Source: Parapedobacter pyrenivorans (GTDB lineage: Bacteria > Bacteroidota > Bacteroidia > Sphingobacteriales > Sphingobacteriaceae). Taken from it: DNA of 64,000 nt. The notes beneath the pieces are model-generated. The model had not been told where the DNA came from. It saw nothing but the letters and a program-made list of their open reading frames with translations, and searched no databases. Within the stretch, counting starts at the first letter, position 1, and each line of letters begins with the position of its first letter. Positions 8,943-18,912 of the stretch are shown here, one piece after another. The stretch is taken from NCBI RefSeq assembly GCF_014636865.1, contig NZ_BMER01000001.1:2344718-2408717 (forward strand). Direction: 5' to 3'. Position numbers and translations under genes: made by a program.

Positions 8943-8969
8943 GTAAGGGATAATACTAAGAACATAGGC

Positions 8970-11063
8970 ATGAACATCAGAACCGACATACTGCTTAGGG
9001 TATATCTGTCTTTCGGGCTGATTGTGCTCGTGGCCATCGCCGTGCTGGTCAAACTTTTCCATTTGCAATACGTGGAAGGGGATGCCTGGCGCGCAATGGC
9101 TGACAGTCTTTCTACCCGTTATGTGGATGTAGAAGCGGTCCGCGGCAATATTTTTTCTAACGATGGTAGTTTGTTGGCGACATCTGTACCCGAGTATGAT
9201 CTTCGCATGGACTTGCTGGCCCCGGGTATCGAAGTGGATGATGTTTTCTATTCCAAGGTGGATTCATTGGCCTCGAAGCTTTCGGCGTTCTTTAAAGACA
9301 AGTCGTCGGCCCAATACTCGCGACTACTGAAGGAAGCGCGTAAAGATAAGAACAGGTATTACTTGGTTAAACGCGATGTTGGTCACCAAGAGTTGAAGAA
9401 AATCAAGCAATTTCCCATTTTCAACTTGGGCAAGTATAAAGGTGGATTGATAGCAGAACGTAAGAATAAGCGCATTCTGCCCTTTACGAATCTTGCAGCA
9501 CGAACCATCGGATATAAGATTCCTGAAGAAGATGTGCATGTGGGCTTAGAGGGGGCATATGGTGAGTACATCGATGGGAAAAGCGGTAAGCGCTTGGTGC
9601 GGCGGATAGCCGGAGGTGTATGGATGCCGGTAAATCGCGAGATCGAGGTAGCACCGGTAGATGGGTCGGATATTATTTCAACCATCGATGTAAACATGCA
9701 AGACATGGCCCAACGGGCGCTGGAAAAGCAGTTGATAGCCAGCAACGCCGACAATGGTTGTGTCATCTTGATGGAAGTTGCGACGGGCGAAATACGGGCC
9801 GTTGCCAATTTTACCCGGGATGCCGAAGGTGTTTACCGCGAAAAGTTCAATTATGCCATTGCCCAAAGCGCGGAACCGGGCTCTACGTTCAAACTGGCTT
9901 CGTATCTAGTGGCCCTCGAGGATGGGAAGGTAGATACCAACACCATGGTGGAAACGGGGAATGGAACGTATCGGGTGCATCGGCACACCATCAAAGATAC
10001 CCACGCCTATGGTACAATAACCGTGAAAAAGGCATTTGAAGTGTCGTCAAATGTTGCGGTCACCAAAATCATCAACGCGTATTATAAGAATAATCCGGCG
10101 GCATTCACCAAACGGTTGCATGCCCTGCATCTCAACGAACCGCTTGGCTTGCAGATACCCGGTGAGGGCAACCCGCTCATCAAGACACCGGATAGCAAGA
10201 GCTGGAGTGGACTTTCCTTACCGCAGATGGCTTACGGATACGAACTGAAGATGACGCCACTACAGATGCTTACCCTGTATAATGCAGTGGCAAACGATGG
10301 TACAATGGTGGCGCCGTTGTTTGTTAAGGAAATCCGGCATTTGGGCAACACCATCGAACACTTCGATACTCGTGTAATCGAGGAACGAATTGCCTCGGAA
10401 AGCACGATCGGTAAGCTACAGGCCATGTTGGAAGGGGTGATGATCGAGGGCACAGGCAAGCGAATGAGCAATCCACTGTATACCATGGCAGGCAAAACAG
10501 GTACCGCGCAAATGGCCGATGGGGCAAATGGGTATCGCGATCGCAAGTACCAATCGTCATTTGCCGGCTACTTTCCAGCAGACAACCCAAAATATTCCAT
10601 GATTGTAGTCGTCCGGAACCCTCGCAATGGGTATTATGGCGCTTCCATTGCCGGGCCGGTATTCCGTGAGCTCGCAGATATGGTCTATGCCAACGACCTC
10701 GATCTACAGGATGATTTTGAGCGGATGCGGTTTGTCGGAAATACCGAACCACCACCTTCGCTGAAGGGTTCGAAAGCGGCTACATTGAGGGTTTTCGACG
10801 CGCTGGATATCAAGACTACGTACGCGTCTGCTGAACCGATGCAGCATATAGATACCGTAAAGGGTATCGCTTTTTCAGATGAAGCCATCAGGGAAGGTAC
10901 GGTACCGGATGTGAAAGGAATGGGGCTTGTTGATGCGCTTTATGCGCTCGAAAATTCGGGATACCGGACAACGGTATCGGGCAAAGGTAAGGTGATTACG
11001 CAATCACTGGCAGCTGGGCAAAAGGTTAAGATGGGGACTTCAATACGGATTGAATTGAAATGA
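8970..11063 (+). CDS. ftsI: Division-specific transpeptidase FtsI (PBP3) with PASTA domain
   Basis: Class B penicillin-binding protein that crosslinks septal peptidoglycan with FtsW. Seen: 697 residues, an N-terminal membrane anchor (about 8-30), a pedestal domain (about 55-230), and a transpeptidase domain with the three active-site motifs: S305xxK (PGSTFKLAS), S359-S-N (EVSSNVAV) and K509-T-G (AGKTGTAQM). A C-terminal PASTA domain (about 640-697, GTVPDVKGMGLVDALYALEN) is present; this is common in Bacteroidota FtsI but absent in E. coli. Its stop overlaps the murE start by four bases (ATGA). Confidence 0.95.
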   Translation: MNIRTDILLRVYLSFGLIVLVAIAVLVKLFHLQYVEGDAWRAMADSLSTRYVDVEAVRGNIFSNDGSLLATSVPEYDLRMDLLAPGIEVDDVFYSKVDSLASKLSAFFKDKSSAQYSRLLKEARKDKNRYYLVKRDVGHQELKKIKQFPIFNLGKYKGGLIAERKNKRILPFTNLAARTIGYKIPEEDVHVGLEGAYGEYIDGKSGKRLVRRIAGGVWMPVNREIEVAPVDGSDIISTIDVNMQDMAQRALEKQLIASNADNGCVILMEVATGEIRAVANFTRDAEGVYREKFNYAIAQSAEPGSTFKLASYLVALEDGKVDTNTMVETGNGTYRVHRHTIKDTHAYGTITVKKAFEVSSNVAVTKIINAYYKNNPAAFTKRLHALHLNEPLGLQIPGEGNPLIKTPDSKSWSGLSLPQMAYGYELKMTPLQMLTLYNAVANDGTMVAPLFVKEIRHLGNTIEHFDTRVIEERIASESTIGKLQAMLEGVMIEGTGKRMSNPLYTMAGKTGTAQMADGANGYRDRKYQSSFAGYFPADNPKYSMIVVVRNPRNGYYGASIAGPVFRELADMVYANDLDLQDDFERMRFVGNTEPPPSLKGSKAATLRVFDALDIKTTYASAEPMQHIDTVKGIAFSDEAIREGTVPDVKGMGLVDALYALENSGYRTTVSGKGKVITQSLAAGQKVKMGTSIRIELK

Positions 11064-12517
11064 TGGTGCTTAAGGACATACTCCATGGTATTCCGGTACG
11101 CAAGGTTGTCGGCAACCTCAACGTGGCCGTGGCAGATCTGTGCTTTGATTCGCGCAAGGCCGCGCCAGGCAGTATGTTTGTGGCCGTAGTGGGCACCCAA
11201 ACCGATGGCCATGACTATATCGATGCCGCCTTAGCATTGGGTGTTTCCGCCGTGCTTTGCGAAAAAATGCCTGAATCGACTAATGATGACATCACCTATA
11301 TACAGGTCGACGATACGGCCTTTGCGCTAGGTATATCAGCTTCCAACTTTTTTGGAAATCCATCGAAGAAATTAAGACTTGTAGGTGTAACGGGTACCAA
11401 TGGTAAAACAACCATTGCTACGCTGCTCTATAAGCTCTTCAGGAAGCTTGGATACGAAGCTGGATTGCTTTCCACTGTACAAAACCAAGTGGGCGATCGT
11501 ACGGTGGCGGCCACCCATACCACGCCGGATCCCATCGCGTTGAATAAGCTCTTGCTGGAGATGGTCGAAGTGGGTTGCGATTATTGTTTCATGGAAGTGA
11601 GTTCCCATGCCATCGTACAGCGACGGATAGCAGGCCTGAATTTCGCCGGCGGAATTTTCTCCAACATCACACACGACCACTTGGATTTCCACAAGACGTT
11701 TGATGGGTATATCCAAGCAAAAAAGGCATTTTTTGATAACCTCAATAGGTTCGCATTTGCGCTCTCCAATGCCGATGATAAAAATGGCTCGGTGATGCTT
11801 CAGAATACATTTGCCCACAAGAAGACTTATGGCATCAGAAGCATGGCCGATTTCAAGGCGAAGGTAATTGAAAATCACTTCGATGGCATGATGCTTTTTC
11901 TCGATGGCCACGAAGTATGGGTGAAGCTCGTTGGAGGGTTCAATGCCTACAATATCCTGGCCGTGTACGGCGCAGCCATATTGCTGGAACAGGAGACCAT
12001 GAAAGTACTGACTGCCCTAAGCAATATCACGGGGGCCGAAGGACGCTTTGATACGCTAATTTCGAAGCGCGGTGTCATCGGCGTAGTGGATTACGCTCAT
12101 ACACCCGATGCGGTGCAGAACGTACTCGAGACCATTCGCGACCTTCGTAAGAATAAGGAGCAGATTATCACGGTACTCGGATGCGGAGGCGACCGCGATA
12201 AGACAAAGCGCCCCCAGATGGCTGCCGTTGCTGCTAAAAACAGCGATAAGGTAATCATCACGTCAGACAATCCGCGGACAGAAGATCCGATTCGTATTAT
12301 CCAAGATATGGAGGCAGGCATCCCCAAAGAAAAAAAGCGGAATACCTTCTCCATTGCCGATAGAAGGGAGGCCATACGTGCAGCGTGCCATCTGGCACAA
12401 CCGGGAGACATCATACTGGTAGCGGGCAAAGGACATGAAAAATACCAGGAAATTAATGGTCAACGGCACGATTTCGATGATCGGGAAGTGCTCATTAAAA
12501 CATTGGACGAACAGTAG
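11060..12517 (+). CDS. murE: UDP-MurNAc-tripeptide synthetase MurE
   Basis: Adds the third residue to UDP-MurNAc-L-Ala-D-Glu with ATP hydrolysis. Seen: 485 residues, with the ATP-binding GVTGTNGKTT (about 111-120), the carbamylated-lysine region, HDHLDFH, and D403NPRTEDP. Family knowledge: DNPR at this site selects meso-diaminopimelate, while lysine-adding enzymes carry DNPA or similar, so the peptidoglycan here should be the mDAP type. Start overlaps ftsI by four bases. Confidence 0.96.
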   Translation: MMVLKDILHGIPVRKVVGNLNVAVADLCFDSRKAAPGSMFVAVVGTQTDGHDYIDAALALGVSAVLCEKMPESTNDDITYIQVDDTAFALGISASNFFGNPSKKLRLVGVTGTNGKTTIATLLYKLFRKLGYEAGLLSTVQNQVGDRTVAATHTTPDPIALNKLLLEMVEVGCDYCFMEVSSHAIVQRRIAGLNFAGGIFSNITHDHLDFHKTFDGYIQAKKAFFDNLNRFAFALSNADDKNGSVMLQNTFAHKKTYGIRSMADFKAKVIENHFDGMMLFLDGHEVWVKLVGGFNAYNILAVYGAAILLEQETMKVLTALSNITGAEGRFDTLISKRGVIGVVDYAHTPDAVQNVLETIRDLRKNKEQIITVLGCGGDRDKTKRPQMAAVAAKNSDKVIITSDNPRTEDPIRIIQDMEAGIPKEKKRNTFSIADRREAIRAACHLAQPGDIILVAGKGHEKYQEINGQRHDFDDREVLIKTLDEQ

Positions 12518-12523
12518 CGAACT

Positions 12524-13768
12524 ATGTTATACTATTTATTCAATTGGATAGCAGACGACATCCACATCCCCGGTTCGGGCTTGTTTCAATACATCTCGTT
12601 CCGTACGGCTATGGCAGTTATTGTATCGTTGATCATTACCACCGGCTATGGAAGCCGTTTGATCCGCGTACTACGGGCCAAGCAGGTGGGGGAGACCATC
12701 AGGGATTTGGGGTTGGAAGGCGAGAAGAAAAAGCAAGGAACCCCTACCATGGGCGGGTTGATCATTATTGCCGGAATTCTAATACCCACGCTGTTATTCG
12801 CCAAACTTGAAAATATTTATGTCATCCTCATGCTGATTACCACGGTATGGATGGGTGCGATCGGTTTCCTGGACGACTACATCAAAGTATTTCGTAAAAA
12901 TAAGGAAGGGCTGGCCGGTCGGTTCAAAATCGTTGGACAGGTGGGTTTGGGAATTATCATCGCCTGCACCATGCATTTTCATCCGGATATTGTAGTTCGT
13001 GAAACCGTGGCAAACCCGGCGTCGGGTACCGATGTAGAAATGCATGTACAGGAAAATACGGGTCGAAAATACTATACGGAAGATGTAAAATCGACGAAGA
13101 CAAACATTCCGTTTTATAAGGACAATGAGTTCGACTATGCCAAGGTGCTCACCCTATTTGGTCTCAGCGGTTCTTCGCTCACATTTATGGTGTTTCTGGT
13201 TGTCGTAGTGTTCATTGTGACAGCCGTATCAAATGGTGCTAATATCACTGATGGAATTGATGGACTTGCCACAGGAACCTCGGCAACCATAGGCGGAACC
13301 CTTGGTATTCTTGCCTATGTGTCTGGTAATGTGATTTTCTCCGACTACCTGAATATCATGTATATTCCTAATTCTGGCGAGCTCGTTATTTTCGCGGGAG
13401 CGTTCGTAGGGGCGTGTACGGGTTTCCTATGGTATAATTCGTACCCTGCTCAGGTATTTATGGGTGATACGGGAAGCCTGACCATCGGTGGCATTATCGC
13501 GGCATTTGCCGTGATGATCCGTAAGGAGCTATTGATTCCAATGCTATGCGGTGTCTTCCTGGTTGAGCTTGTGTCTGTCATCACGCAAGTTTCATATTTT
13601 AAGTACACAAAACGGAAATACGGTGAAGGACGCAGGATTTTCAGGATGTCACCACTCCATCACCACTATCAGAAAAAAGGATACCACGAAGCAAAGATCG
13701 TTACGCGCTTTTGGATATTGGGCATTATACTGGCTATACTCACGATTGTGACATTGAAAGTAAGGTAA
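12524..13768 (+). CDS. mraY: Phospho-MurNAc-pentapeptide transferase MraY
   Basis: Integral membrane enzyme that makes lipid I from UDP-MurNAc-pentapeptide and undecaprenyl phosphate. Seen: 414 residues, about ten membrane segments, the [36 protein letters not shown] and MSPLHHHYQ motifs. It is about 50 residues longer than the E. coli enzyme (360). The extra length is a hydrophilic insertion at about 155-207, between membrane segments, typical of Bacteroidota MraY. Spacing to murE is six bases and to murD five bases, so it is firmly within the operon. Confidence 0.96.
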   Translation: MLYYLFNWIADDIHIPGSGLFQYISFRTAMAVIVSLIITTGYGSRLIRVLRAKQVGETIRDLGLEGEKKKQGTPTMGGLIIIAGILIPTLLFAKLENIYVILMLITTVWMGAIGFLDDYIKVFRKNKEGLAGRFKIVGQVGLGIIIACTMHFHPDIVVRETVANPASGTDVEMHVQENTGRKYYTEDVKSTKTNIPFYKDNEFDYAKVLTLFGLSGSSLTFMVFLVVVVFIVTAVSNGANITDGIDGLATGTSATIGGTLGILAYVSGNVIFSDYLNIMYIPNSGELVIFAGAFVGACTGFLWYNSYPAQVFMGDTGSLTIGGIIAAFAVMIRKELLIPMLCGVFLVELVSVITQVSYFKYTKRKYGEGRRIFRMSPLHHHYQKKGYHEAKIVTRFWILGIILAILTIVTLKVR

Positions 13769-13773
13769 ATTAG

Positions 13774-15147
13774 ATGGCAGCGATACCGACATATCATTAT
13801 CCACAACAGGGCAAACTTACAGTGCTTGGCGCCGGCGAGAGTGGCATCGGTACGGCCATACTTGCTCGGAAAAAGGGTTTTGAAGTTTGGGTATCTGATG
13901 TCGGATCGATTTCCGGACCGTATAAGAAGCAGTTGCTAGATGCCGGTATTCCTTTCGAGGAAGGTATGCATACCGAATCGAGGATACTGGACTCGGCTAT
14001 CGTCGTGAAAAGCCCCGGAATACCCAATACCGTGCCCATTGTGCAGAAATTGAAGGGCCAACACACGCCGGTAATCGCAGAAATTGAATTCGCTGCGCAA
14101 TATACGAACGCCAAGCTGATATGCATCACCGGTTCCAACGGAAAGTCTACGACCACCATGTTGACCTGGCATATATTGAGCCAAGGTGGGCTCAATGTAG
14201 GCTTGGCAGGCAATATTGGAAGAAGCTTCGCGCTCCAGGTAGCCCAAGAGCAGTATGATTACTATGTGTTGGAGCTGAGTAGCTTCATGTTGGATGATAT
14301 GGAATACTTCCGGGCCGACGTAGCGGTGCTATTAAATATCACGCCCGATCACCTCGATCGATATGACCATAAGCTGGAAAACTATGTGGATTCCAAATTC
14401 CGTATCATCAGGAATCAACAGCCCGGCGACCTGTTCATCTATTGCGCGGACGATCCCAATACCGTCGCGGGATTGGGTGAACATCACGTGGCTGGAGCAA
14501 TACTGCCATTTAGCATCACCGAGAAAATAGAACCGGGTGCTTACTTGAATGACAACAACGAAATAGTGATTAACGTACCACATCAAGATACATTTACGAT
14601 GGATATCAATGAACTTTCCCTACAGGGTAAACACAACGTCTACAACAACATGGCTTCCGGATTGGTTGCCAAAGCCCAAGAGCTTCGTAATGTCTCCATG
14701 AAGGAGAGCATGGGGTCGTTCAAGAACATCCCCCACCGCCTGGAATTTGTGGCGTGCATTGCGGGAGTCAACTACATCAATGATTCCAAAGCGACCAACG
14801 TGAACGCGGTTTGGTATGCGTTGGAAAGCCTCGCTCCTCAGATTGTATTGATCATGGGCGGGGTGGATAAAGGCAACGATTATGAAATGTTACGCGATCT
14901 GGTACAGACAAAGGTTAGGGCGATCGTTTGTATCGGAAAGGACAATTCGCGGATATACGACTCTTTGGAGGAAGATGCGCGGATTATTGTAAATAGCTCG
15001 AGTATGCGGGATGCCGTAGAGATCGCTTCACACCTGGCCCAAAAGGGCGATACGGTGTTGTTGTCGCCGGCCTGCGCGAGCTTTGATTGGTTTAAGAATT
15101 TCGAAGATCGGGGCGACCAGTTTAAGGATGCCGTTATGGATCTATGA
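13774..15147 (+). CDS. murD: UDP-MurNAc-L-alanine:D-glutamate ligase MurD
   Basis: Adds D-glutamate to UDP-MurNAc-L-Ala in the cytoplasm. Seen: 457 residues; the N-terminal Rossmann motif LTVLGAGESGIGTA, the Mur-ligase P-loop CITGSNGKSTTT, ELSSFMLDD, NITPDHLDRY, NDSKATNVNA and the late LLSPACASFDWFKNFEDRGDQF, which is diagnostic for MurD. Normal length and start. Followed by a 69-bp gap to ftsW, the largest inside the upper part of the cluster, which contains a short direct repeat. Confidence 0.96.
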   Translation: MAAIPTYHYPQQGKLTVLGAGESGIGTAILARKKGFEVWVSDVGSISGPYKKQLLDAGIPFEEGMHTESRILDSAIVVKSPGIPNTVPIVQKLKGQHTPVIAEIEFAAQYTNAKLICITGSNGKSTTTMLTWHILSQGGLNVGLAGNIGRSFALQVAQEQYDYYVLELSSFMLDDMEYFRADVAVLLNITPDHLDRYDHKLENYVDSKFRIIRNQQPGDLFIYCADDPNTVAGLGEHHVAGAILPFSITEKIEPGAYLNDNNEIVINVPHQDTFTMDINELSLQGKHNVYNNMASGLVAKAQELRNVSMKESMGSFKNIPHRLEFVACIAGVNYINDSKATNVNAVWYALESLAPQIVLIMGGVDKGNDYEMLRDLVQTKVRAIVCIGKDNSRIYDSLEEDARIIVNSSSMRDAVEIASHLAQKGDTVLLSPACASFDWFKNFEDRGDQFKDAVMDL

Positions 15148-15173
15148 GTCGGTAACTGAAGAAGTATTGACAA

Positions 15174-15205
15174 GGAAGCTGAAAGCCGATTGCTGGAAGC
15201 TGAAA
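15174..15205. repeat. Short direct repeat between murD and ftsW
   Basis: The 11-mer GGAAGCTGAAA occurs at 15174-15184 and again at 15195-15205, a 21-bp offset, within the murD-ftsW gap. It resembles the degenerate GCTGAAAGC-type repeats sometimes seen in Bacteroidota intergenic DNA, but I cannot check its genome copy number. Confidence 0.5.
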
Positions 15206-15216
15206 ACTAAGAAGAA

Positions 15217-16395
15217 ATGGAACGAGCGTTTTCAAAGTTGAAAGGTGACAGGTGGCTATGGATTATTATCATCGTGCTATCGGTATGGTCATTGCTTGCC
15301 GTGTACAGTTCGGTAGGGACCTTGGCTTATAAGGAAGGAAAAGGTACGGAAGTGTACCTTATCAAGCACACGCTGCTCATATTCGGAGGTTTCGCGTTGA
15401 TGTACTTTTCACATTTGCTCGACTATCGTTGGTATGCGGGAATATCCAAGATCCTGATGGCGATAACGATTCCGTTGTTGTTTTACACGTTGATATTCGG
15501 GAATACCATCAACGACGCCAGCCGATGGGTAACCATTCCTGTTATTAATCAAACGTTTCAGACATCCGATTTGGCGAAGCTGGCATTGATTACCTTCCTG
15601 GCTCGAACATTAACACGTAAACAGGAGAACATCAAGGATGTAAAAAAGGCATTTCTGCCCATAATGGGATCGGTGTGCATCATATTTGTGCTCATCGCAC
15701 CAGCCAACCTGTCTACCGCCCTACTGATGTTCGGCGTGAGTGTGCTCCTGCTGATCATCGGTCGTATTAGCATCAAACAGATCGCTTACGTTTGCTTAGG
15801 GGTGTTCGTGCTGCTGGTTTTGGTCGTTTCGTTGGGCCCGCGGCGGCAGACGTATATGTCGCGCGTGGAAACATACCTAAGCGGCGAAGAAGGCGATTCG
15901 GAGAAGGCATACCAGTCAAATCACGCCAAGATCGCTATTGCGTCTGGTGGACTGTTTGGCAAAGGCCCCGGTAATAGTACGCAACGGAATGTGCTCCCCC
16001 ACCCGTATTCGGATTTTATTTTTGCGATCATCGTCGAAGAATACGGCGCGATAGGGGGCGCGGTACTGGTGTGCTTGTATGTCGCGCTCATGTTTCGATG
16101 CATACGGATTGTGACACTGAGCCCCAAAGCCTTCGGGGCACTGCTGGCAGCAGGATTGGGATTCAGTCTCACCTTGCAGGCGCTTGGAAACATGGCCGTG
16201 GCGGTGGGGCTTGGACCGGTCACCGGTATCCCTTTGCCCCTAGTCAGTATGGGTGGAACGTCTATATTATTTACCAGTGTTGCCTTCGGTATTATCCTGA
16301 GTGTAAGTCGCAACATCGACGAGCTAAAGGAAATAGGTGGCTCATCAGAGCGAAATAAGAAAGTAGTGGTAGGTGAAATCCCAGCGATGGGGTAA
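15217..16395 (+). CDS. ftsW: Septal peptidoglycan polymerase FtsW
   Basis: SEDS-family glycosyltransferase that polymerises lipid II at the septum, partnered with FtsI. Seen: 392 residues, about ten membrane segments starting at WLWIIIIVLSVWSLLAVYSSV, the loop SRWVTIPVINQTFQTSDLAKL, and the HPYSDFIFAIIVEEYG segment containing the conserved Asp needed for polymerase activity. Also LVSMGGTSILFTSVAFGIILSVSR near the end. RodA and SpoVE belong to the same family; position in the dcw cluster makes FtsW the clear choice. Confidence 0.94.
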   Translation: MERAFSKLKGDRWLWIIIIVLSVWSLLAVYSSVGTLAYKEGKGTEVYLIKHTLLIFGGFALMYFSHLLDYRWYAGISKILMAITIPLLFYTLIFGNTINDASRWVTIPVINQTFQTSDLAKLALITFLARTLTRKQENIKDVKKAFLPIMGSVCIIFVLIAPANLSTALLMFGVSVLLLIIGRISIKQIAYVCLGVFVLLVLVVSLGPRRQTYMSRVETYLSGEEGDSEKAYQSNHAKIAIASGGLFGKGPGNSTQRNVLPHPYSDFIFAIIVEEYGAIGGAVLVCLYVALMFRCIRIVTLSPKAFGALLAAGLGFSLTLQALGNMAVAVGLGPVTGIPLPLVSMGGTSILFTSVAFGIILSVSRNIDELKEIGGSSERNKKVVVGEIPAMG

Positions 16396-16406
16396 TTTTT
16401 GGGACC

Positions 16407-17513
16407 ATGGGAAAGCGAATCATCATTAGCGGCGGCGGTACGGGAGGACATATCTTCCCGGCGATAGCGATTGCCAATGCGGTGAAGCGGCTCGCACCGG
16501 ATGCGGAACTGTTATTCGTGGGGGCAAATGGCAAGATGGAAATGGAAAAAGTGCCCGCTGCCGGTTATGAGATTGTCGGCCTCGATATCCAGGGGATTAA
16601 CAGGAAATCACTGTGGAAAAATCTCACGTTGCCTTTCAAACTGTATAATAGCATCAGTAAGGCCCGACAGTTAGTCCGCGATTTCAAGCCGGATGTCGCA
16701 GTAGGGGTGGGTGGCTATGCGTCGGGGCCGTTGCTTTATACCGCTGCCCAGATGGGGATACCATGCCTTATCCAAGAGCAAAATTCGTATGCGGGTATCA
16801 CCAACAAGCGGCTGGCACGAAAGGTGGATCGGATCTGCGTCGCTTTTGGGGGAATGGACCGGTTTTTCCCCAAGGAAAAGATCATGTTCACCGGAAATCC
16901 CATTCGACGCGATTCGGTAGATATTCAAAACAAGCGGTTTGAAGCATCGCAATTGCTCGGTATCTCACCGCACAAGAAAACCATCTTGTTGACCGGCGGG
17001 AGTTTGGGTGCCCGTACGTTAAACGAATGCATGCTGGAAGGCTTGGATAAACTCGTTGCTGCAGATGTGCAGCTAATTTGGCAGTGTGGCGCCTATTACC
17101 ATCAGGCGCTTCGCGAATCGATCGGTGAAAAGTATAAGGACCATGTGAAATTGACCGCCTTTCTCCATCGAATGGACCTTGCTTACGCGGCTGCGGATAT
17201 CATCATTGCAAGAGCGGGTGCAGGCACCATTGCCGAGCTTTGCGCAGTAGGTAAGCCCGTCGTATTGGTCCCATCCCCAAATGTGGCGGAAGACCATCAG
17301 ACGAAAAATGCCCAAGCGCTGGTGGACAAAGCAGCAGCAGCCGTGGTGAGCGATGCCGAGGCACCAGCGCGATTGGTCGCTGAGACATTGGAATTGCTGC
17401 ATGATCGGAGACGGTCGGAGTTGCTGATGGGAAATATTAAGGCGTTGGCGATCTTGGATGCCGATGAAGTGATTGCGCGCGAGGTGCTAAGGCTGGCAGG
17501 AACTAAAGTATAA
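16407..17513 (+). CDS. murG: Lipid II synthase MurG
   Basis: Transfers GlcNAc from UDP-GlcNAc to lipid I at the inner face of the membrane. Seen: 368 residues; GGGTGGHIFPAIAIANA near the start (acceptor/lipid I loop), VGVGGYASGP, LIQEQNSYAGITNK, the second-domain GGSLGARTLNE, and the UDP-sugar-binding RAGAGTIAEL and VPSPNVAEDHQTKNA. GT28 fold, normal length. ATG at 16407 lies 11 bases after the ftsW stop. Confidence 0.96.
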   Translation: MGKRIIISGGGTGGHIFPAIAIANAVKRLAPDAELLFVGANGKMEMEKVPAAGYEIVGLDIQGINRKSLWKNLTLPFKLYNSISKARQLVRDFKPDVAVGVGGYASGPLLYTAAQMGIPCLIQEQNSYAGITNKRLARKVDRICVAFGGMDRFFPKEKIMFTGNPIRRDSVDIQNKRFEASQLLGISPHKKTILLTGGSLGARTLNECMLEGLDKLVAADVQLIWQCGAYYHQALRESIGEKYKDHVKLTAFLHRMDLAYAAADIIIARAGAGTIAELCAVGKPVVLVPSPNVAEDHQTKNAQALVDKAAAAVVSDAEAPARLVAETLELLHDRRRSELLMGNIKALAILDADEVIAREVLRLAGTKV

Positions 17514-17556
17514 AATCGCGCTGAGGCACGAAGGCCGACAGCAGAACATAAAGAAA

Positions 17557-18912
17557 ATGAACATAAACAACATCAGACAAGTATACCTTATCGGAATCGG
17601 CGGCATCGGCATGAGTGCCCTGGCACGCTATTTCCGTCACCTGGGTTGTCTGGTGGGTGGATACGATAAAACGGAGACGGAGCTGACCCGACGGTTGGTG
17701 GCCGAGGGTATTTCAGTAAACTATACGGATGATTTCACCATCATCCATGATGCCTTTAAATCGACAGATGAGCATACATTGATCATCTACACACCGGCCG
17801 TGCCCAGTGAACTGGCCATCCTTAACGAGTTTCAGCAGCTGGGCCATGCCCTGTTCAAACGTTCGCAAGTATTGGGGTTGATCAGCCAGAACAAGTTTAC
17901 CATAGCAGTTGCCGGCACCCACGGCAAAACAACGACATCGACATTGATCGCCCACATCCTCACCGATAGTGGGTACGGCTGTTCCGCTTTCCTGGGCGGA
18001 ATCAGTACAAACTATAACAGTAACGTGCTGTTCTCGGACAACCATGTGATGGTGGTGGAGGCCGATGAATATGATCGGTCTTTTCTGACATTGTATCCCG
18101 ATATCGCTGTGGTGACTTCGGCCGATGCAGACCATTTGGATATCTATGGGGATAAGGATCATCTCCACGAATCGTTCCTGTTGTTCTTGAACCAGGTGCA
18201 TGAGGAAGGAAAGCGTATCGTGAAGACGGGTTTGCCTTTCGATGCGGATATCGGCTACTCGGCCACGGGGCCAGCGGATGCCTATGCAGACAATATCCAT
18301 GTCAAACATGGAGCGTTTTATTTTGATTACGTCTGGGATGAGGGAAGCATAGCTGATGTGCACCTCGGCATTCCGGGAAAACACAATGTGGAAAATGCTG
18401 TGGCGGCTATCACTGTTGCCCGGCAATTGGAAATTCCGACAGCGAAGATCGTGAAGGCGTTGTCCTCGTTTGCAGGTGTAAGACGCCGTTTTGAGTATAT
18501 TATAAAGACGGACGAAACGATTTTTATCGATGACTACGCCCATCATCCAGAAGAATTGAAGGCTTTTTTATCTGCTGTAAGGCAACTTTACCCTACGAAA
18601 AAGCTTACCGCCATCTTCCAGCCGCATCTGTTTAGCCGAACGCGGGACTTTGCGGATGGCTTTGCGGAGGCATTGTCCAGTGTAGATACCCTATTGCTGA
18701 TGGAAATCTATCCGGCCCGCGAAATGCCAATTAAAGGTGTCGATTCGCGGATGCTACTGGATAAGGTCACCATCGGCGACAAACATATTGCGGGAGCAGA
18801 CAATATAAAGGAGTACGTGCGCCAAACCCGGCCGGAATTGCTCGTAACGGTTGGGGCGGGTGATATTGATTTATTGGTGAAACCACTTAAAGCAATTTTG
18901 GAACATGTTTAA
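17557..18912 (+). CDS. murC: UDP-MurNAc:L-alanine ligase MurC
   Basis: First of the Mur peptide ligases; joins L-alanine to UDP-MurNAc. Seen: 451 residues; N-terminal LIGIGGIGMSALARYF, P-loop VAGTHGKTTTSTLI, EADEYDRSFL, SADADHLDIY, and DYAHHPEELKA, all standard for MurC. The order murG-murC-ftsQ-ftsA-ftsZ is the usual dcw arrangement. Its end overlaps ftsQ by eight bases. Confidence 0.96.
   Translation: MNINNIRQVYLIGIGGIGMSALARYFRHLGCLVGGYDKTETELTRRLVAEGISVNYTDDFTIIHDAFKSTDEHTLIIYTPAVPSELAILNEFQQLGHALFKRSQVLGLISQNKFTIAVAGTHGKTTTSTLIAHILTDSGYGCSAFLGGISTNYNSNVLFSDNHVMVVEADEYDRSFLTLYPDIAVVTSADADHLDIYGDKDHLHESFLLFLNQVHEEGKRIVKTGLPFDADIGYSATGPADAYADNIHVKHGAFYFDYVWDEGSIADVHLGIPGKHNVENAVAAITVARQLEIPTAKIVKALSSFAGVRRRFEYIIKTDETIFIDDYAHHPEELKAFLSAVRQLYPTKKLTAIFQPHLFSRTRDFADGFAEALSSVDTLLLMEIYPAREMPIKGVDSRMLLDKVTIGDKHIAGADNIKEYVRQTRPELLVTVGAGDIDLLVKPLKAILEHV

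Noticed and set aside
17713-18546. 277-codon open frame opposite murC
   Set aside because: Antisense to a complete, conserved gene; composition typical of a shadow frame.
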